Of a stretch of 64,000 nucleotides of DNA, positions 35,233 to 45,916 are shown piece after piece (positions within the stretch are counted from its first letter, which is position 1; each line of letters opens with the position of its first letter). The DNA lies in NCBI RefSeq assembly GCF_003052165.1, contig NZ_CP024869.1, positions 1,894,001-1,958,000 of the forward strand. Reading direction: 5' to 3'. This stretch comes from Dietzia sp. JS16-p6b. GTDB lineage: Bacteria; Actinomycetota; Actinomycetes; Mycobacteriales; Mycobacteriaceae. The notes beneath the pieces are model-generated. The model worked only from the letters and a program-made list of their open reading frames with translations. It was not told the DNA's origin and ran no database searches. The translations under genes were made by a program, and so were the position numbers.

Positions 35233-37413
35233 ATGTCCGAACGCATCACTGTCGGCGGTATTCAGGTCGACGAGGTCCTCTACGACTTCGTCAACACCGA
35301 GGCGATCCCCGGCACCGGGGTCGATCCCGACGCGTTCTGGGCGGGTGCCTCCGAGATCTTCACGGATCTGGCCCCCCGCAACCGTGAACTGCTCGAGACC
35401 CGCGACGCGTTGCAGTCCAAGATCGACGCCTGGCATCACGAGAACCCTGCCCCGATCGACCAGCGCGCGTACACGCAGTTCCTGCGGGACATCGGCTACC
35501 TGGTGCCCGAGCCGGATTCCGTCTCCGTCACCACGGAGAACGTCGACGCGGAGATCGCGACCGTCGCCGGACCCCAGCTCGTCGTCCCGGTCATGAACGC
35601 CCGCTTCGCGATCAACGCCGGCAACGCCCGGTGGGGATCGCTCTACGACGCGCTCTACGGCACCGACGCGATCCCGGAGTCGGACGGGGCGGAACAGGGC
35701 ACGGGGTACAACAAGGTCCGCGGCGACAAGGTGATCGCCTGGGCCCGCGAGTTCCTGGACGACGCCGTTCCGCTGGCGTCGGGCAGCCATGTGGGCTCCA
35801 CCGGATACGCCGTCGTCGACGGCAGTCTCCAGGTGACCGTCGCCGACGGATCGACCACCGGCCTGAAGGCCCCGGAGAAGTTCGTGGGGTACCTCGGTCA
35901 GGCCGCCTCCCCGTCGTCCGTCCTGCTCTGCAACAACGGGCTGCACATCGAGATCCAGATCGACCCGGACTCCCCGATCGGTTCCACGGACTCCGCGGGC
36001 GTCAAGGACGTCGTCCTGGAGTCCGCCGTCTCCACCATCATGGACTTCGAGGACTCCGTCGCCGCCGTCGACGCCCGGGACAAGACCCTGGGGTACCGCA
36101 ATTGGCTGGGCCTCATGAAGGGTGATCTGTCCGAGGAGATCACCAAGGGCGACAAGACCTTCACCCGTGTCCTGAACGACGACCGGGTCTTCACCGCTCC
36201 CGACGGCGCGGGCGAGGTCAGGCTCCACGGCCGCTCCATGCTCTTCGTGCGCAACGTCGGTCACCTGATGACCAACCCGGCGGTTCTCGACGCCGACGGC
36301 AATGAGCTGCCGGAGGGGATACTCGACGCTCTCATCACCTCCCTGGCGGGGATGCACGGGATCGCCGAGGGCAACGAGCGCGGGAACAGCCGGCACGGGT
36401 CGATCTACATCGTCAAGCCCAAGCAACACGGACCCGACGAGGTCGCGTTCACCACCGAGCTGTTCAGCCGGGTCGAGCAACTCCTCGGCCTGCCGGCGAA
36501 CACCCTCAAGGTGGGGATCATGGACGAGGAGCGCCGCACCTCGGTCAATCTCGCGGCCTGCATCGCCGAGGCCACGGAGCGCGTCGTCTTTATCAACACC
36601 GGATTCCTCGACCGGACGGGCGACGAGATCCACACCTCCATGGAGGCCGGGCCGATGATCCGCAAGGGCGAGATGAAGTCCGCCCGGTGGATGACCGCCT
36701 ACGAGGACTTCAACGTCGACACAGGTCTCGCGTGCGGACTCCGCGGCCGAGCGCAGATCGGGAAGGGCATGTGGGCCAAGACCGACCTCATGGCGGAGAT
36801 GCTCGCCGAGAAGATCGGTCAGCCCCGCGCCGGCGCGAACACCGCGTGGGTGCCCTCCCCGACAGGCGCCACGCTGCACGCCACCCACTACCACCGGGTC
36901 AACGTGATGGCCCGCCAGGAGGAGCTGCTCGCCGGCGGCGCCCGCGCGAGTGTCGACGACATCCTCACGGTGCCGCTCGCACCGGACACCACCTGGTCGG
37001 ACGCCGAGAAGAAGGAGGAGGTCGACAACTCGTGTCAGACCATCCTCGGCTACGTGGTCCGCTGGGTCGAGCAGGGAATCGGTGTCTCGAAGGTGCCGGA
37101 CATCCACGACGTCAACCTCATGGAGGACCGCGCCACCCTGCGGATCTCCTCGCAGATGCTGGCCAACTGGATCCGCCACGACATCATCACGGCGGACGAC
37201 GTCGAGGACTCGCTCCGACGGATGGCCGAGATCGTCGACGGGCAGAACGCCGGTGACGAGGCGTACCGGAACATGGCGCCGGACGTCGAATCCTCGATCG
37301 CCTGGCAGGCGGCCCGCGAGCTCATCCTCGAGGGGACCCGCCAACCGTCGGGCTACACCGAGCCGATCCTGCACCGCCGCCGTCGCGAGTTCAAGGCGGC
37401 CAACGGGCTGTAG
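35233..37413 (+). CDS. glcB: Malate synthase G
   Basis: 726 residues, normal for isoform G. Condenses glyoxylate and acetyl-CoA to malate, the second step of the glyoxylate shunt. Recognisable TIM-barrel segments: [61 protein letters not shown] and [18 protein letters not shown]. Single gene with its own promoter; converges on an iclR regulator. Confidence 0.96.
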   Translation: MSERITVGGIQVDEVLYDFVNTEAIPGTGVDPDAFWAGASEIFTDLAPRNRELLETRDALQSKIDAWHHENPAPIDQRAYTQFLRDIGYLVPEPDSVSVTTENVDAEIATVAGPQLVVPVMNARFAINAGNARWGSLYDALYGTDAIPESDGAEQGTGYNKVRGDKVIAWAREFLDDAVPLASGSHVGSTGYAVVDGSLQVTVADGSTTGLKAPEKFVGYLGQAASPSSVLLCNNGLHIEIQIDPDSPIGSTDSAGVKDVVLESAVSTIMDFEDSVAAVDARDKTLGYRNWLGLMKGDLSEEITKGDKTFTRVLNDDRVFTAPDGAGEVRLHGRSMLFVRNVGHLMTNPAVLDADGNELPEGILDALITSLAGMHGIAEGNERGNSRHGSIYIVKPKQHGPDEVAFTTELFSRVEQLLGLPANTLKVGIMDEERRTSVNLAACIAEATERVVFINTGFLDRTGDEIHTSMEAGPMIRKGEMKSARWMTAYEDFNVDTGLACGLRGRAQIGKGMWAKTDLMAEMLAEKIGQPRAGANTAWVPSPTGATLHATHYHRVNVMARQEELLAGGARASVDDILTVPLAPDTTWSDAEKKEEVDNSCQTILGYVVRWVEQGIGVSKVPDIHDVNLMEDRATLRISSQMLANWIRHDIITADDVEDSLRRMAEIVDGQNAGDEAYRNMAPDVESSIAWQAARELILEGTRQPSGYTEPILHRRRREFKAANGL

Positions 37414-37434
37414 ACCGGTTCCCACCCGGCATCT

Positions 37435-37476
37435 CGCGGGACCCGCCACCCGCACCCCCGGGTAGCGGGTCCCGCG
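37435..37476. terminator. Bidirectional hairpin between glcB and iclR
   Basis: Perfect 12-bp arms CGCGGGACCCGC and GCGGGTCCCGCG (37435-37446, 37465-37476) around an 18-nt loop. No T-run; it could end both convergent transcripts. Confidence 0.6.
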
Positions 37477-37494
37477 ACCGGCCGGTCCGGCCGA

Positions 37495-38241
37495 TCAGGG
37501 GTGCAGGTGGGCCACCGCGGCCCTCAGGATGTCCACCGCGGCGTCGCGGCGCTCTTCGGTGAACCTCGCCTCGGGACCCGACGCGGACACGGCGACCGCG
37601 GCGGCGCCCGCCCCGACCGTGATCGCGACGCAGCGGACCCCCTCTTCTTGTTCCGACTCGTCCGTGGCGAATCCCACGCGCCGGATGCGCTCGAGTTCCT
37701 CGATCAGGGTGTCCGGCTCGACGATCGTGGAGTCCGTGTACCCGGGCATACCGGTCCTCGCGAGCATCGCGCGGACCTCGTCGTCGTGGTCTCGGGCGGC
37801 CAACGCCTTGCCCACCGCCGTGCAGTGCACGTGCACCCGGCGTCCCACCTCGGTGAACATCCGCATCGAATGCGGTGACGGTACCTGGGCGAGGTACACC
37901 ACGCCGTCCCCGTCGCGGACGGCGAGGTTGGCGGTCTCGCCGGTCCCCTCGACGACGGCCTCGAGGACCGGTGTCGCCCACGACCGCGTCGCCTGTGCCG
38001 CCACCTCACCGATCCGCTGCAACCGGGGGCCGAGCAGATAGTCGCGGCGGGTGTCCCGACGGAGATGACCGGTCTCGGCGAGGGTCCCGCAGAGTCGGTG
38101 GACGGTCGCCGCGGCCAATCCGGTATCAGCGCACAGTTCGCCGAGAGTGGCGCGACCGCCTCGGCGGGCCAGCGAGTCGAGCAGGGCGAACGCCCTGTCC
38201 ACCGACTGGACACGTCCTCGACCAGCGTTCGGTGAGCTCAC
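37495..38241 (-). CDS. IclR-family transcriptional regulator
   Basis: 248 residues. N-terminal winged helix ([40 protein letters not shown]) and C-terminal IclR effector domain ([31 protein letters not shown]). Such regulators often control glyoxylate and acetate genes, so glcB next door is the likely target; this is inferred. GTG at 38241 overlaps the miaA stop by 4 nt. Confidence 0.9.
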   Translation of the reverse strand: MSSPNAGRGRVQSVDRAFALLDSLARRGGRATLGELCADTGLAAATVHRLCGTLAETGHLRRDTRRDYLLGPRLQRIGEVAAQATRSWATPVLEAVVEGTGETANLAVRDGDGVVYLAQVPSPHSMRMFTEVGRRVHVHCTAVGKALAARDHDDEVRAMLARTGMPGYTDSTIVEPDTLIEELERIRRVGFATDESEQEEGVRCVAITVGAGAAAVAVSASGPEARFTEERRDAAVDILRAAVAHLHP

Positions 38242-39200
38242 CGCTGCACCCCGTCCAGGATCTCGAGCGCGGCGTCCAGGGGCGTCCGACCACCGGCAGG
38301 TGCCCCGTCGACCGGACGGGTGTCGGTGTCGATCCACCTGATGCGGTGATCACGCCCGAACCAGGACCGCTGCCTGCGGACGTAGCGTCGGGTGCCGATC
38401 ACCGTCCGCTCGCGGGCGCGGGCCACTCCCCCCTCGTCGATCGCCAGGTCGTCGTCCATCTCGTCGAGTACCTGCGCATACCCGATCGCCCGACGGGCCG
38501 TCACGCCCTCGAGCAGTCCGAGTCCGACGAGCCCTCGCACCTCCGCGACCAGCCCGTCATCGAACATCCGGACGGTACGCGCCTCCAGCCGTTCATCCAG
38601 TTCTCCGAGCGCGCAGCGGAGGCCGAGCAGGCGTGTGCCCCACCGGGGGTCGCCGATCGTCGGCCTGGAGGCGGAGAACGGCTTCCCGGTCAGTTCGATC
38701 ACCTCCAGTGCCCGCACCGTCCGGCGGGGATCAGTCGGCAGGATGGACCGCGCGGCCTCGGGGTCCACGCGGCCGAGCTCGGCGTGCAACGCCTGTACCC
38801 CGATCTCCTCGAGGCGCCGTTCGTAGGAGGCCCGGACCTGCGGGTCGGTGTCCGGGATGGCCCAGTCGTCGACCAGTGCCTGGATGTACATCATCGACCC
38901 CCCGCACAGGATCGGTACGCGCCCGCGTCGCCGGATCTCGGCGACCTCGCGTTCGGCCTCGCGACGGAAATCGGCGACGCTCGCGGTCTGCGTCACGTCG
39001 AGCACGTCGAGCCTGTGGTGCGGGATCCCGCGCCGGAGGGACAGCGGCAGCTTCGCGGTGCCGATGTCCATGCCCCGGTACTGCTGCATGGCGTCGCAGT
39101 TGATCACCTCCCCGCCCAGCCGCTCCGCCAGATCGAGGGCGAGCTCGGACTTCCCGGTCCCGGTCGGCCCCACCACGGCGACCGGTACTGGGCCGCTCAC
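38238..39200 (-). CDS. miaA: tRNA dimethylallyltransferase
   Basis: 320 residues. Transfers a dimethylallyl group to A37 of tRNAs reading UNN codons. P-loop [36 protein letters not shown] and the QRSWFGRD segment are intact. Product is the substrate for MiaB at 42 kb. GTG start overlaps the upstream stop by 4 nt. Confidence 0.95.
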   Translation of the reverse strand: MSGPVPVAVVGPTGTGKSELALDLAERLGGEVINCDAMQQYRGMDIGTAKLPLSLRRGIPHHRLDVLDVTQTASVADFRREAEREVAEIRRRGRVPILCGGSMMYIQALVDDWAIPDTDPQVRASYERRLEEIGVQALHAELGRVDPEAARSILPTDPRRTVRALEVIELTGKPFSASRPTIGDPRWGTRLLGLRCALGELDERLEARTVRMFDDGLVAEVRGLVGLGLLEGVTARRAIGYAQVLDEMDDDLAIDEGGVARARERTVIGTRRYVRRQRSWFGRDHRIRWIDTDTRPVDGAPAGGRTPLDAALEILDGVQR

Positions 39201-39892
39201 TCCTGGTCCCCCGCCGCCGCGGAGTCCGAGGACGACAAGGCCCATCGAGCACTGTGGTACCCCACCCCGAAGGGGGCCCACGAGATCGACTCCACGGCCG
39301 CCCGGTGCCCCACCAGCCCGGAGAGCTCGAGCCACGCGGGCCTGCTCCACCACCCCACCGCCTGCGCCACCACGTCCCCGGGATCCGGGAGCGGACCGCC
39401 GTTCCGTAACCACCCGGTCAGGTCGGCATCGAGGGCGACGCCGCGCGGATCCTCGGGGACGGGCGCGCGGGGGGAGAGCGACGCGGGGCCGTCGGCCACG
39501 ACGACGACGAGGGTGTTCGCGCTCTGGAGCCGTGGGAGCCGCCCGGCAGCGGTGACTCCGACGAAGGACCGGGGCAGGTCGATCCCGGCCCGGTCGAGCA
39601 GCCACCAGGCGATCAGCGCGGCGTCGGGGACCTCCTCGTGATCGGCCTGCGGTGCCCCGGGCCGCCCGACTGGCACCTCCGCGCCCCATCGCACCAGGGA
39701 CGAACTCACGTCACCGATCGTCCGGCCCGCGGTATCCGTTCCCCGCACCAGAGCGCTGTCGACGCCGGCCCCGGCGGCTCTGAGCATCGCCACCACCGCG
39801 TCGACCTGCGCGGCCGACTCCCCTGCCGCTGCCCCTGACAGCTCGGGCACCAGGACCGGTGCTCCGGGTACCACTACGACAGAGGTGCTCAC
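39197..39892 (-). CDS. LigB-like (class III extradiol dioxygenase fold) protein, probably degenerate
   Basis: 231 residues, position of Rv2728c. The start [16 protein letters not shown] resembles the first strand of LigB-type dioxygenases but lacks the metal-binding His normally seen there, and few His are present overall. Catalytic activity is therefore doubtful. Small Ala/Val-rich cytoplasmic protein, co-transcribed with miaA. GTG 39892 is 7 nt behind TAAGGT. Confidence 0.6.
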   Translation of the reverse strand: MSTSVVVVPGAPVLVPELSGAAAGESAAQVDAVVAMLRAAGAGVDSALVRGTDTAGRTIGDVSSSLVRWGAEVPVGRPGAPQADHEEVPDAALIAWWLLDRAGIDLPRSFVGVTAAGRLPRLQSANTLVVVVADGPASLSPRAPVPEDPRGVALDADLTGWLRNGGPLPDPGDVVAQAVGWWSRPAWLELSGLVGHRAAVESISWAPFGVGYHSARWALSSSDSAAAGDQE

Positions 39893-39899
39893 ACCGAGA

Positions 39900-39905
39900 A
39901 CCTTA
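39900..39905 (-). promoter_or_regulatory. -10 box for the leaderless LigB-like/miaA/iclR transcript
   Basis: TAAGGT on minus, 7 nt before the GTG at 39892. The three genes overlap by 4 nt each, so this probably drives all. Confidence 0.6.
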
Positions 39906-40087
39906 CTGACCACCACCGGAGCCCGACCTCAGGACTCTGCCGGACTCGCGGAAGATACCCCGGCGCCCGGGCAGAGCTTGGTACACACTAGGGGGATACC
40001 GACCCCTCACGGGGCCGGTGAGGCGACGACCGGTGGGATTTTCCGGCGATGGTGCCGTGTCACGCGGCGGGACGAGATGAGGACCAG

Positions 40088-41473
40088 ATGAGCGACCAGT
40101 CACCGACCAGCCCCGGTGTGGCGAACCCCGGAGCGTCCGCACCGACCCCCGCGCCGACGCCGGGCCCGCGCCCCGGTGCGCCCTCGCCCGCCGCCCTCGC
40201 CCGGAAGGCTGGACCGCGGGCGTCGGCGACCCCGGATACGCGGATCGCCCGGGCGTCGGACCCGTCCGAGTGGGGACGGGTCGACGCCTCCGGCGCGGTG
40301 TTCGTCAAGACCTCCGACGGAGAGCGGCAGGTGGGATCCTGGCAGGCCGGCGCTCCGGAAGAGGGCCTGGCACACTTCGGCCTCAGGTACGACGATCTGG
40401 TGGCCGAGGTCATGCTCCTCGAGGCCCGTCTCGAGTCTCACCCGCAGGACGCGCGCAAGACGCGCGCGTCCGCCGAAACGCTCGCCGAACAGCTCCCGAC
40501 CGCGGCCGCGGTGGGCGATCTCGACACCCTCGCGGCCCGGCTGGTGACAGTGATCGAACGGTCCGGCGCCGTCGAGGCCGAGGCGCGCCACCGTAAGGAG
40601 GAGGAGCGCGCGACCGCGATCGCACGCAAGGAGGCGCTGGCCGTCGAGGCCGAGGAGATCGGGGAGTCCTCCACCCAGTGGAAGGCCGCCGGCGATCGCC
40701 TGCGGGAGATCCTCGACGAGTGGAAGACCATCCGAGGTATCGATCGCAAGACCGACGACGCCCTGTGGAAGCGCTTCTCCAAGGCGCGCGAGGCGTTCAA
40801 CCGTCGCCGGGGTTCGCACTTCGCGGAACTGGACCGCAATCGGGCATCGGTGAAGCGGGTCAAGGAAGAGCTGGTCGAGCGCGCCGAGGCGATCTCGGGC
40901 TCGACCGACTGGAATGACACGGCGACCGCGTTCAGGCGGCTCATGGACGAGTGGAAGGCCGCGGGCCGCGCACCCCGCGAGGCCGATGACGCGCTGTGGA
41001 AGCGGTTCAAGGCGGCCCAGGACACGTTCTTCGACGCCCGCCATGCCGCGGCCGCCGAGAGGGACGCCGAGTTCGCCGGCAACGCGGATGCGAAAGAGGC
41101 GCTGCTCGCCGACTACGCGGGCCGGATCGATCCCCAGAAGGACCTCACCGCCGCGCGCACGGCCCTGCGGGAACTCCAGACCCGCTGGGAGGAGATCGGC
41201 AAGGTCCCGCGGGAGCGGATGGGAGAGCTCGAGGGAAGGATCCGGGCGCTGGAGAGGTCCGTGTCCGATGCGGCGGATGCGGAGTGGCGACGGACCGACC
41301 CCGAGGCCAAGGCCCGCGCCGCCCAGTTCTGGGTGCGCGTGGACGATTTCGAAGAGCAGGCGGCGAAGGCCGAAGCCGCGGGCAGGTCGAAGGATGCGGA
41401 GAAGGCCCGCGCGCAGGCCACGCAGTGGAGGGAGTGGGCAGAGGCCGCCGAGAACGCTGTCGACACCCGCTGA
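40088..41473 (+). CDS. DUF349 repeat protein
   Basis: 461 residues. Pro-rich disordered start (1-50), then at least three DUF349 repeats of about 75 residues with W-x3-G and DxALWKRF-type motifs (DALWKRFSKAREAFNRRR, DALWKRFKAAQDTFFDAR), mostly alpha-helical. Corresponds to Rv2731. Biochemical role unknown. GAGG ribosome site 7 nt upstream. Confidence 0.9.
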   Translation: MSDQSPTSPGVANPGASAPTPAPTPGPRPGAPSPAALARKAGPRASATPDTRIARASDPSEWGRVDASGAVFVKTSDGERQVGSWQAGAPEEGLAHFGLRYDDLVAEVMLLEARLESHPQDARKTRASAETLAEQLPTAAAVGDLDTLAARLVTVIERSGAVEAEARHRKEEERATAIARKEALAVEAEEIGESSTQWKAAGDRLREILDEWKTIRGIDRKTDDALWKRFSKAREAFNRRRGSHFAELDRNRASVKRVKEELVERAEAISGSTDWNDTATAFRRLMDEWKAAGRAPREADDALWKRFKAAQDTFFDARHAAAAERDAEFAGNADAKEALLADYAGRIDPQKDLTAARTALRELQTRWEEIGKVPRERMGELEGRIRALERSVSDAADAEWRRTDPEAKARAAQFWVRVDDFEEQAAKAEAAGRSKDAEKARAQATQWREWAEAAENAVDTR

Positions 41474-41495
41474 GCACGACGATCGTCAGTTGAGC

Positions 41496-41512
41496 CCCGC
41501 CTCTGAGGCGGG
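41496..41512. terminator. Weak hairpin between DUF349 gene and membrane-protein gene
   Basis: CCCGCCTCTGAGGCGGG, 7-8 bp stem with a very small loop, between convergent genes; no T-run. Confidence 0.4.
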
Positions 41513-41550
41513 AGACGTGAGCAGGACCCCCTGAACGGTGGGGCTCCGGT

Positions 41551-42114
41551 TCACTCGCGGTGGCGCAGCGAGTCCTCGAGCTCTCGTTGCTCCGGCGTCC
41601 GCGCCCACAGCACGCCCGCCAGTGTCATCACCAGCAGCAGCACCAGGATGACGCTGACGTACATCCCGATCCCGGGGGCCCCGAAGTCCCGGAAATCCGG
41701 GTCGGGTCCTCGCCCGGACTGGCGCAGCCAGATCGCGAGCATCCCGTAGACGGCGGCGACACAACTCGCGCCCCACGCGATCCCCGCCGCCCACCACTTC
41801 TGGGTGATGATCATGACCGCGCCGAACAGGATGGCACCGGCCGAATAGATGAGGACGAACACGTGGGACGGCAGCGACGTCTCCTGGGCCCGGGCCGCTT
41901 CGGTGAAGAACAACACATCAAGACCGCGCACCCCGTCACTGTGGGGCAACACCAGTGCGGCCGCGAGCAGCACGATCAGGAGAGCCGACGCCAGATAGGC
42001 CTTGCCGATCACGAGAGTGTGGCCCAGGACCCGATCTTTCTGACGGAGCTCCGAGTTGACGGTGCCGGACTCCAGAATCCCTTCGATCGGGTCGGGGCGG
42101 TCAGCGGTGTTCAC
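41551..42114 (-). CDS. Four-span membrane protein (Rv2732c-like)
   Basis: 187 residues with hydrophobic segments near 35-57, 82-104, 112-132 and 147-168. The Trp-rich [11 protein letters not shown] loop stands out. Function unknown; position and topology match Rv2732c beside miaB. GTG at 42114 overlaps the miaB stop by 4 nt and has AAGGG upstream; an ATG at 42123 is the alternative. Confidence 0.75.
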   Translation of the reverse strand: MNTADRPDPIEGILESGTVNSELRQKDRVLGHTLVIGKAYLASALLIVLLAAALVLPHSDGVRGLDVLFFTEAARAQETSLPSHVFVLIYSAGAILFGAVMIITQKWWAAGIAWGASCVAAVYGMLAIWLRQSGRGPDPDFRDFGAPGIGMYVSVILVLLLVMTLAGVLWARTPEQRELEDSLRHRE

Positions 42115-43700
42115 GTGGGGCATCCCTTCGGGGTGGTGTCGGGGGTGTCGGCGGCCCTCCGCAGGGTGGGCAGTCCGAGCCCCACCCCGATCGGTGGCGT
42201 CTCCGGCTTCTCACCGGCTTCGTGCCTGTCGCCCGCCCTGGTCGTCCGCAGGGTCAGCACTCCGTCATCGGCGAGAAGGTGGTGTGGTGCCGCCGAGGTG
42301 ACTCGGGTGGTGACCACGTCGCCGGGACGGATCCGCCCGGAGTGCTCCCCCACCGGGGCGAAGTGCACCAGGCGGCCGTCGCGGGCCCGGCCGGTCATCC
42401 GAGCGGTCGCGGCGTCCTTTCGCCCCTGGTCCGCCGTGACGAGCAGCTCGACCTCACGACCGACCTGCTTCTCGTTCTCCTCGAGGGTGATCCGCTCCTG
42501 GAGCCGGATCAGTCTGTCGTAGCGCTCCTGCACCACGGACTTGGGGATCTGCTCGTCCATCGTCGCCGCCGGCGTCCCCGGTCGCGGTGAGTACTGGAAC
42601 GTGAAAGCGCTGGTGAAGCGTGCTTTCTCGACGACGTCGAGAGTGGCCTGGAAGTCCTCTTCGGTCTCGCCGGGAAAACCGACGATGATGTCCGTGGTGA
42701 TGGCCGCGTGCGGCATCGCGGCACGCACCCTGTCCAGGATGCCGAGGAAGCGCTCCGACCTGTACGACCGCCGCATCGCCCGGAGCACACGATCCGAGCC
42801 CGATTGCAGGGGCATGTGCAGCTGTGGGCACACGGCGGGGGTGTCGGCCATCGCCTCGATGATGTCGTCGGTGAACTCCGCCGGATGGGGCGAGGTGAAC
42901 CGGATCCGTTCGATTCCCTCGACCCGACCGGCAGCGCGCAGCAACTTCGCGAAGGCTCCCCTGTCGGACGGCTCGGCAGGGTCGTGGAACGAGCGCCCGT
43001 AAGCGTTGACGTTCTGACCCAGCAGGGTGACCTCGAGGACACCCTCGTCCGCCAGCGCCCGCATCTCTGCGAGTACCTCTCCGGGACGCCGGTCCACCTC
43101 CTTGCCGCGGAGGGACGGGACGATGCAGAAGGTGCAGGTGTTGTTGCAGCCGACCGACACGGAGACCCAGCCGGCGTAGGCGGACTCGCGAGTCGCGGGG
43201 AGGGCTGACGGGAAGTGCTGGAGCGAGTCGGCTATCTCCACCTCGGCTCGTTCGTTGTGGCGCGAACGCTGGAGCAGGGTGGGGAGGTGACCGAGGTTGT
43301 GGGTGCCGAAGACGACGTCGACCCACGGTGCCCGCGAGACCACGACGTCCTTGTCCTTCTGCGCGAGGCAGCCCCCGACTGCGATCTGCATCCGCGGGTT
43401 GGCGTCCTTCCACGGTCGCAGATGGCCGAGCGTGCCGTAGAGGCGGTTATCGGCGTTCTCACGGACGGCGCAGGTGTTGAACACGACGAGGTCCGGCAGT
43501 GCGCCCCGTACGGGATCCGCCTCGCCCTCGAACGGGACGTATCCCGCTTCGTCGAGTACACCCGAGAGCCGCTCCGAGTCGTGGACGTTCATCTGGCATC
43601 CGAAGGTCCGCACCTGATAGGTGCGCCCCTCCACACGCTCGACACGCTCGACACCGGCGTCTCCGGCGGTCGTCTGCTGGTCGGTCACGAGAGTATCCAC
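42111..43700 (-). CDS. miaB: tRNA-2-methylthio-N6-dimethylallyladenosine synthase
   Basis: 529 residues. Radical-SAM methylthiotransferase: auxiliary cluster Cys35, Cys77, Cys111; radical-SAM cluster Cys185, Cys189, Cys192 (CNNTCTFC); C-terminal TRAM domain. Adds methylthio to i6A37, acting after MiaA. A 60-residue tail beyond the TRAM domain is unusual and looks disordered. GTG at 43700 is 7 nt behind a TACCCT -10. Confidence 0.95.
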   Translation of the reverse strand: MDTLVTDQQTTAGDAGVERVERVEGRTYQVRTFGCQMNVHDSERLSGVLDEAGYVPFEGEADPVRGALPDLVVFNTCAVRENADNRLYGTLGHLRPWKDANPRMQIAVGGCLAQKDKDVVVSRAPWVDVVFGTHNLGHLPTLLQRSRHNERAEVEIADSLQHFPSALPATRESAYAGWVSVSVGCNNTCTFCIVPSLRGKEVDRRPGEVLAEMRALADEGVLEVTLLGQNVNAYGRSFHDPAEPSDRGAFAKLLRAAGRVEGIERIRFTSPHPAEFTDDIIEAMADTPAVCPQLHMPLQSGSDRVLRAMRRSYRSERFLGILDRVRAAMPHAAITTDIIVGFPGETEEDFQATLDVVEKARFTSAFTFQYSPRPGTPAATMDEQIPKSVVQERYDRLIRLQERITLEENEKQVGREVELLVTADQGRKDAATARMTGRARDGRLVHFAPVGEHSGRIRPGDVVTTRVTSAAPHHLLADDGVLTLRTTRAGDRHEAGEKPETPPIGVGLGLPTLRRAADTPDTTPKGCPT

Positions 43701-43707
43701 GCAGGCC

Positions 43708-43713
43708 AGGGTA
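43708..43713 (-). promoter_or_regulatory. -10 box for leaderless miaB mRNA
   Basis: TACCCT on minus, 7 nt before the GTG at 43700, in the 14-nt gap after recX. Confidence 0.6.
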
Positions 43714-43714
43714 C

Positions 43715-44323
43715 TCAGGGCGACACCTGGGCCGCCAATTCGGCATCGACCACCGTCATCGCCAACCCCGTCGGATAACCCCGCCGTCCGAGGAACGCCA
43801 CCAACCTGCGCCGCTCCCCCTGGAGGTCGGCGGCGCGACGGGACCCGGTCGGCCGGCGCGCGAGCCGCGCCCGCACCAGCTCGGCGGCGTGGTCATGCTC
43901 GTCGCACTCGTCGATGTGGGAGACCGCCCTGGCGATGTGGGCCTCGGCGACACCCTTCTCGCGGAGCTCCCGCTCGAGGGCGCCGCGCGACCGTCCGCGT
44001 CGGCGTCGGCGGCCTCTGACCCATTCCGATGCGAATTCGGCGTCGTCCACCAGGCCCCAGACCCGGACCCTGGCCAGCGCTTCGTCCACGGCGGCCGGCG
44101 CGTGGTCCTTACCCAGAAGCCTCTCGCGGAGTTCGTGTTCGCTACGGGGACGGTGGCGCAGGAGTCGGAGGGCCGCAGTCGCGGCGTCGTGGGCCTCGGG
44201 CGCCAACGGTGGCAGATCCGAGCTCCCTGACGACCTGGCCTCCACCGCGGCGATCGCCGCGCGTAGCTGCTCCGATGTGATCCGCCGCACCCGCTCGTCG
44301 GAATCAGGCTCCCGGACACTCAT
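43715..44323 (-). CDS. recX: RecA regulator RecX
   Basis: 202 residues of tandem three-helix repeats ([47 protein letters not shown]). Modulates RecA filaments. The recA stop and the recX ATG share one base, so it is co-translated with recA. Confidence 0.92.
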   Translation of the reverse strand: MSVREPDSDERVRRITSEQLRAAIAAVEARSSGSSDLPPLAPEAHDAATAALRLLRHRPRSEHELRERLLGKDHAPAAVDEALARVRVWGLVDDAEFASEWVRGRRRRRGRSRGALERELREKGVAEAHIARAVSHIDECDEHDHAAELVRARLARRPTGSRRAADLQGERRRLVAFLGRRGYPTGLAMTVVDAELAAQVSP

Positions 44324-45429
44324 CAGAACTCGACAGGCACCACGTCGATGGGTGCGTCCTCATCTGCCTCCGCCTCGATCTCCGCGAGCTCCGCACCGGC
44401 CCCGATGTTGAGCTTGTCGAGAATCTTCCGCTCGATCTCATCGCGAACCGAGGGGTTCTCCTTCAGATACCGGCGGGCATTCTCTTTGCCCTGCCCCAGT
44501 TGGTCGGCACCGTAGGTGAACCAGGAACCCGACTTCTTGACGAACCCGTTCTCCACGCCCATGTCGATCAGCGATCCCTCGCGGCTGATGCCTTCCCCGT
44601 AGAGGATGTCGAACTCCGCGATCTTGAACGGCGGGGCGATCTTGTTCTTGACCACCTTGACCTTGGTGCGGTTACCCACCGCATCCGCGCCGTCCTTCAG
44701 GGTCTCGATCCTGCGCACGTCCAGGCGGACCGAGGCGTAGAACTTGAGCGCCTTACCGCCGGTGGTGGTCTCGGGCGAGCCGAACATCACCCCGATCTTC
44801 TCGCGCAGCTGGTTGATGAAGATGGCGGTGGTGTTGGTGTTGTGCAGCGCACCGGTCATCTTCCGGAGCGCCTGGCTCATCAGGCGGGCCTGGAGTCCCA
44901 CGTGGCTGTCGCCCATTTCGCCCTCGATCTCCGCCCGCGGCACCAACGCCGCGACGGAGTCGACGACCAGGATGTCGATGGATCCGGACCTGACCAGCAT
45001 GTCCGCGATCTCGAGCGCCTGTTCGCCGGTGTCCGGCTGGGAGACGATGAGGTTGTCCGTGTCCACACCGAGCTTGCGGGCGTACTCGGGATCCAGTGCG
45101 TGCTCCGCGTCGATGAACGCGGCGATACCACCGGCGGCCTGCGCATTGGCCACGGCGTGCAGTGCGACGGTGGTCTTACCCGACGACTCCGGACCGTAGA
45201 CCTCCACGACGCGCCCGCGGGGGAACCCGCCGACTCCGAGTGCGACGTCGAGCGACAGGGCGCCGGTGGGGATCACCTGGACCGGCGGGCGGGTGTCATC
45301 CCCGAGCCTCATGACCGACCCCTTGCCGTAGGCCTTGTCGATCTGGGCGAGCGCCAGCTCCAGTGCCTGCTCCCGATTCGGGGCGACGCCGGTCCGGGTT
45401 CCGGACTTGGCGGTGTTCTTGGGGGCCAT
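44323..45429 (-). CDS. recA: Recombinase RecA
   Basis: 368 residues, uninterrupted: unlike M. tuberculosis RecA there is no intein. Walker [25 protein letters not shown]2-loop region [17 protein letters not shown]. Forms filaments on single-stranded DNA for recombination and triggers LexA cleavage. A leader of about 170 nt separates it from a LexA-box promoter. Confidence 0.97.
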   Translation of the reverse strand: MAPKNTAKSGTRTGVAPNREQALELALAQIDKAYGKGSVMRLGDDTRPPVQVIPTGALSLDVALGVGGFPRGRVVEVYGPESSGKTTVALHAVANAQAAGGIAAFIDAEHALDPEYARKLGVDTDNLIVSQPDTGEQALEIADMLVRSGSIDILVVDSVAALVPRAEIEGEMGDSHVGLQARLMSQALRKMTGALHNTNTTAIFINQLREKIGVMFGSPETTTGGKALKFYASVRLDVRRIETLKDGADAVGNRTKVKVVKNKIAPPFKIAEFDILYGEGISREGSLIDMGVENGFVKKSGSWFTYGADQLGQGKENARRYLKENPSVRDEIERKILDKLNIGAGAELAEIEAEADEDAPIDVVPVEF

Positions 45430-45603
45430 GATGTTCTCCGTTCGTGCTCGACCACCGGTGTCGTGCCGGATGGTCTGTGTGGTCTGCTCTCTCGCGGACG
45501 CTACGGGTCGGGTACGACACGAACGACTCGCGCGAGCCCGGCACCCCTTCACTGTGGAGGGACGGCGCCCTGTGGACGGGCACTCCCGTCATCACGTGCC
45601 CCG

Positions 45604-45626
45604 ACTATAGGCGAACGCGTGTTCGA
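45604..45626 (-). promoter_or_regulatory. recA SOS promoter: LexA box plus -10
   Basis: On minus: TCGAACACGCGTTCGC (45626-45611), nearly the SOS consensus, followed at once by CTATAGT with -10 TATAGT at 45609-45604. LexA bound here would cover the promoter. Confidence 0.85.
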
Positions 45627-45651
45627 GGGGCAACGACACGCCGCCCGGGTG

Positions 45652-45846
45652 TCAACGTAACGAGTCGGGAACCTCGAACTCGGCGCACAGGGCCAACCAG
45701 ACCTGCTTGACCGGGGCGCCGGCGTCGATGGCCTCCTCCGCCGTGCGTCCGTCGAACGCCCCGAGGTGATGGGAACGTACGAGATGATCGGCTCGCAGGT
45801 CCCCGAAGGCCTCGACGGTCCGGGCCCTGAACTCCGTCAGAGTCAC
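45652..45846 (-). CDS. DUF3046 family protein
   Basis: 64 residues, full length for this small actinobacterial family (Rv2738c) always found by recA. Motif FRARTVEAFGDLRADHLVRSHH-type start and PVKQVWLALCAEFEVP end. Function unknown. GTG start with GAAAGGG at good spacing. Confidence 0.88.
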   Translation of the reverse strand: MTLTEFRARTVEAFGDLRADHLVRSHHLGAFDGRTAEEAIDAGAPVKQVWLALCAEFEVPDSLR

Positions 45847-45868
45847 GTGCCCACCCTTTCACGACGGA

Positions 45869-45910
45869 CGAGGACGGGCCGCCGGCGTCCTCACCGGCGG
45901 CCCGTCCTCG
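45869..45910 (-). terminator. Hairpin terminator of pspA
   Basis: Perfect 16-bp arms (45869-45884 and 45895-45910, CGAGGACGGGCCGCCG and its complement) with a 10-nt loop, 6 nt after the pspA stop. No T-run. Confidence 0.75.
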
Positions 45911-45916
45911 CACGAT

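Noticed and set aside
35125-37455. A 776-codon open frame on minus across glcB
   Set aside because: Shadow of malate synthase, which has all its motifs on plus.
44323-45429. Possible RecA intein, as in M. tuberculosis
   Set aside because: The 368-residue frame is continuous with no insertion.
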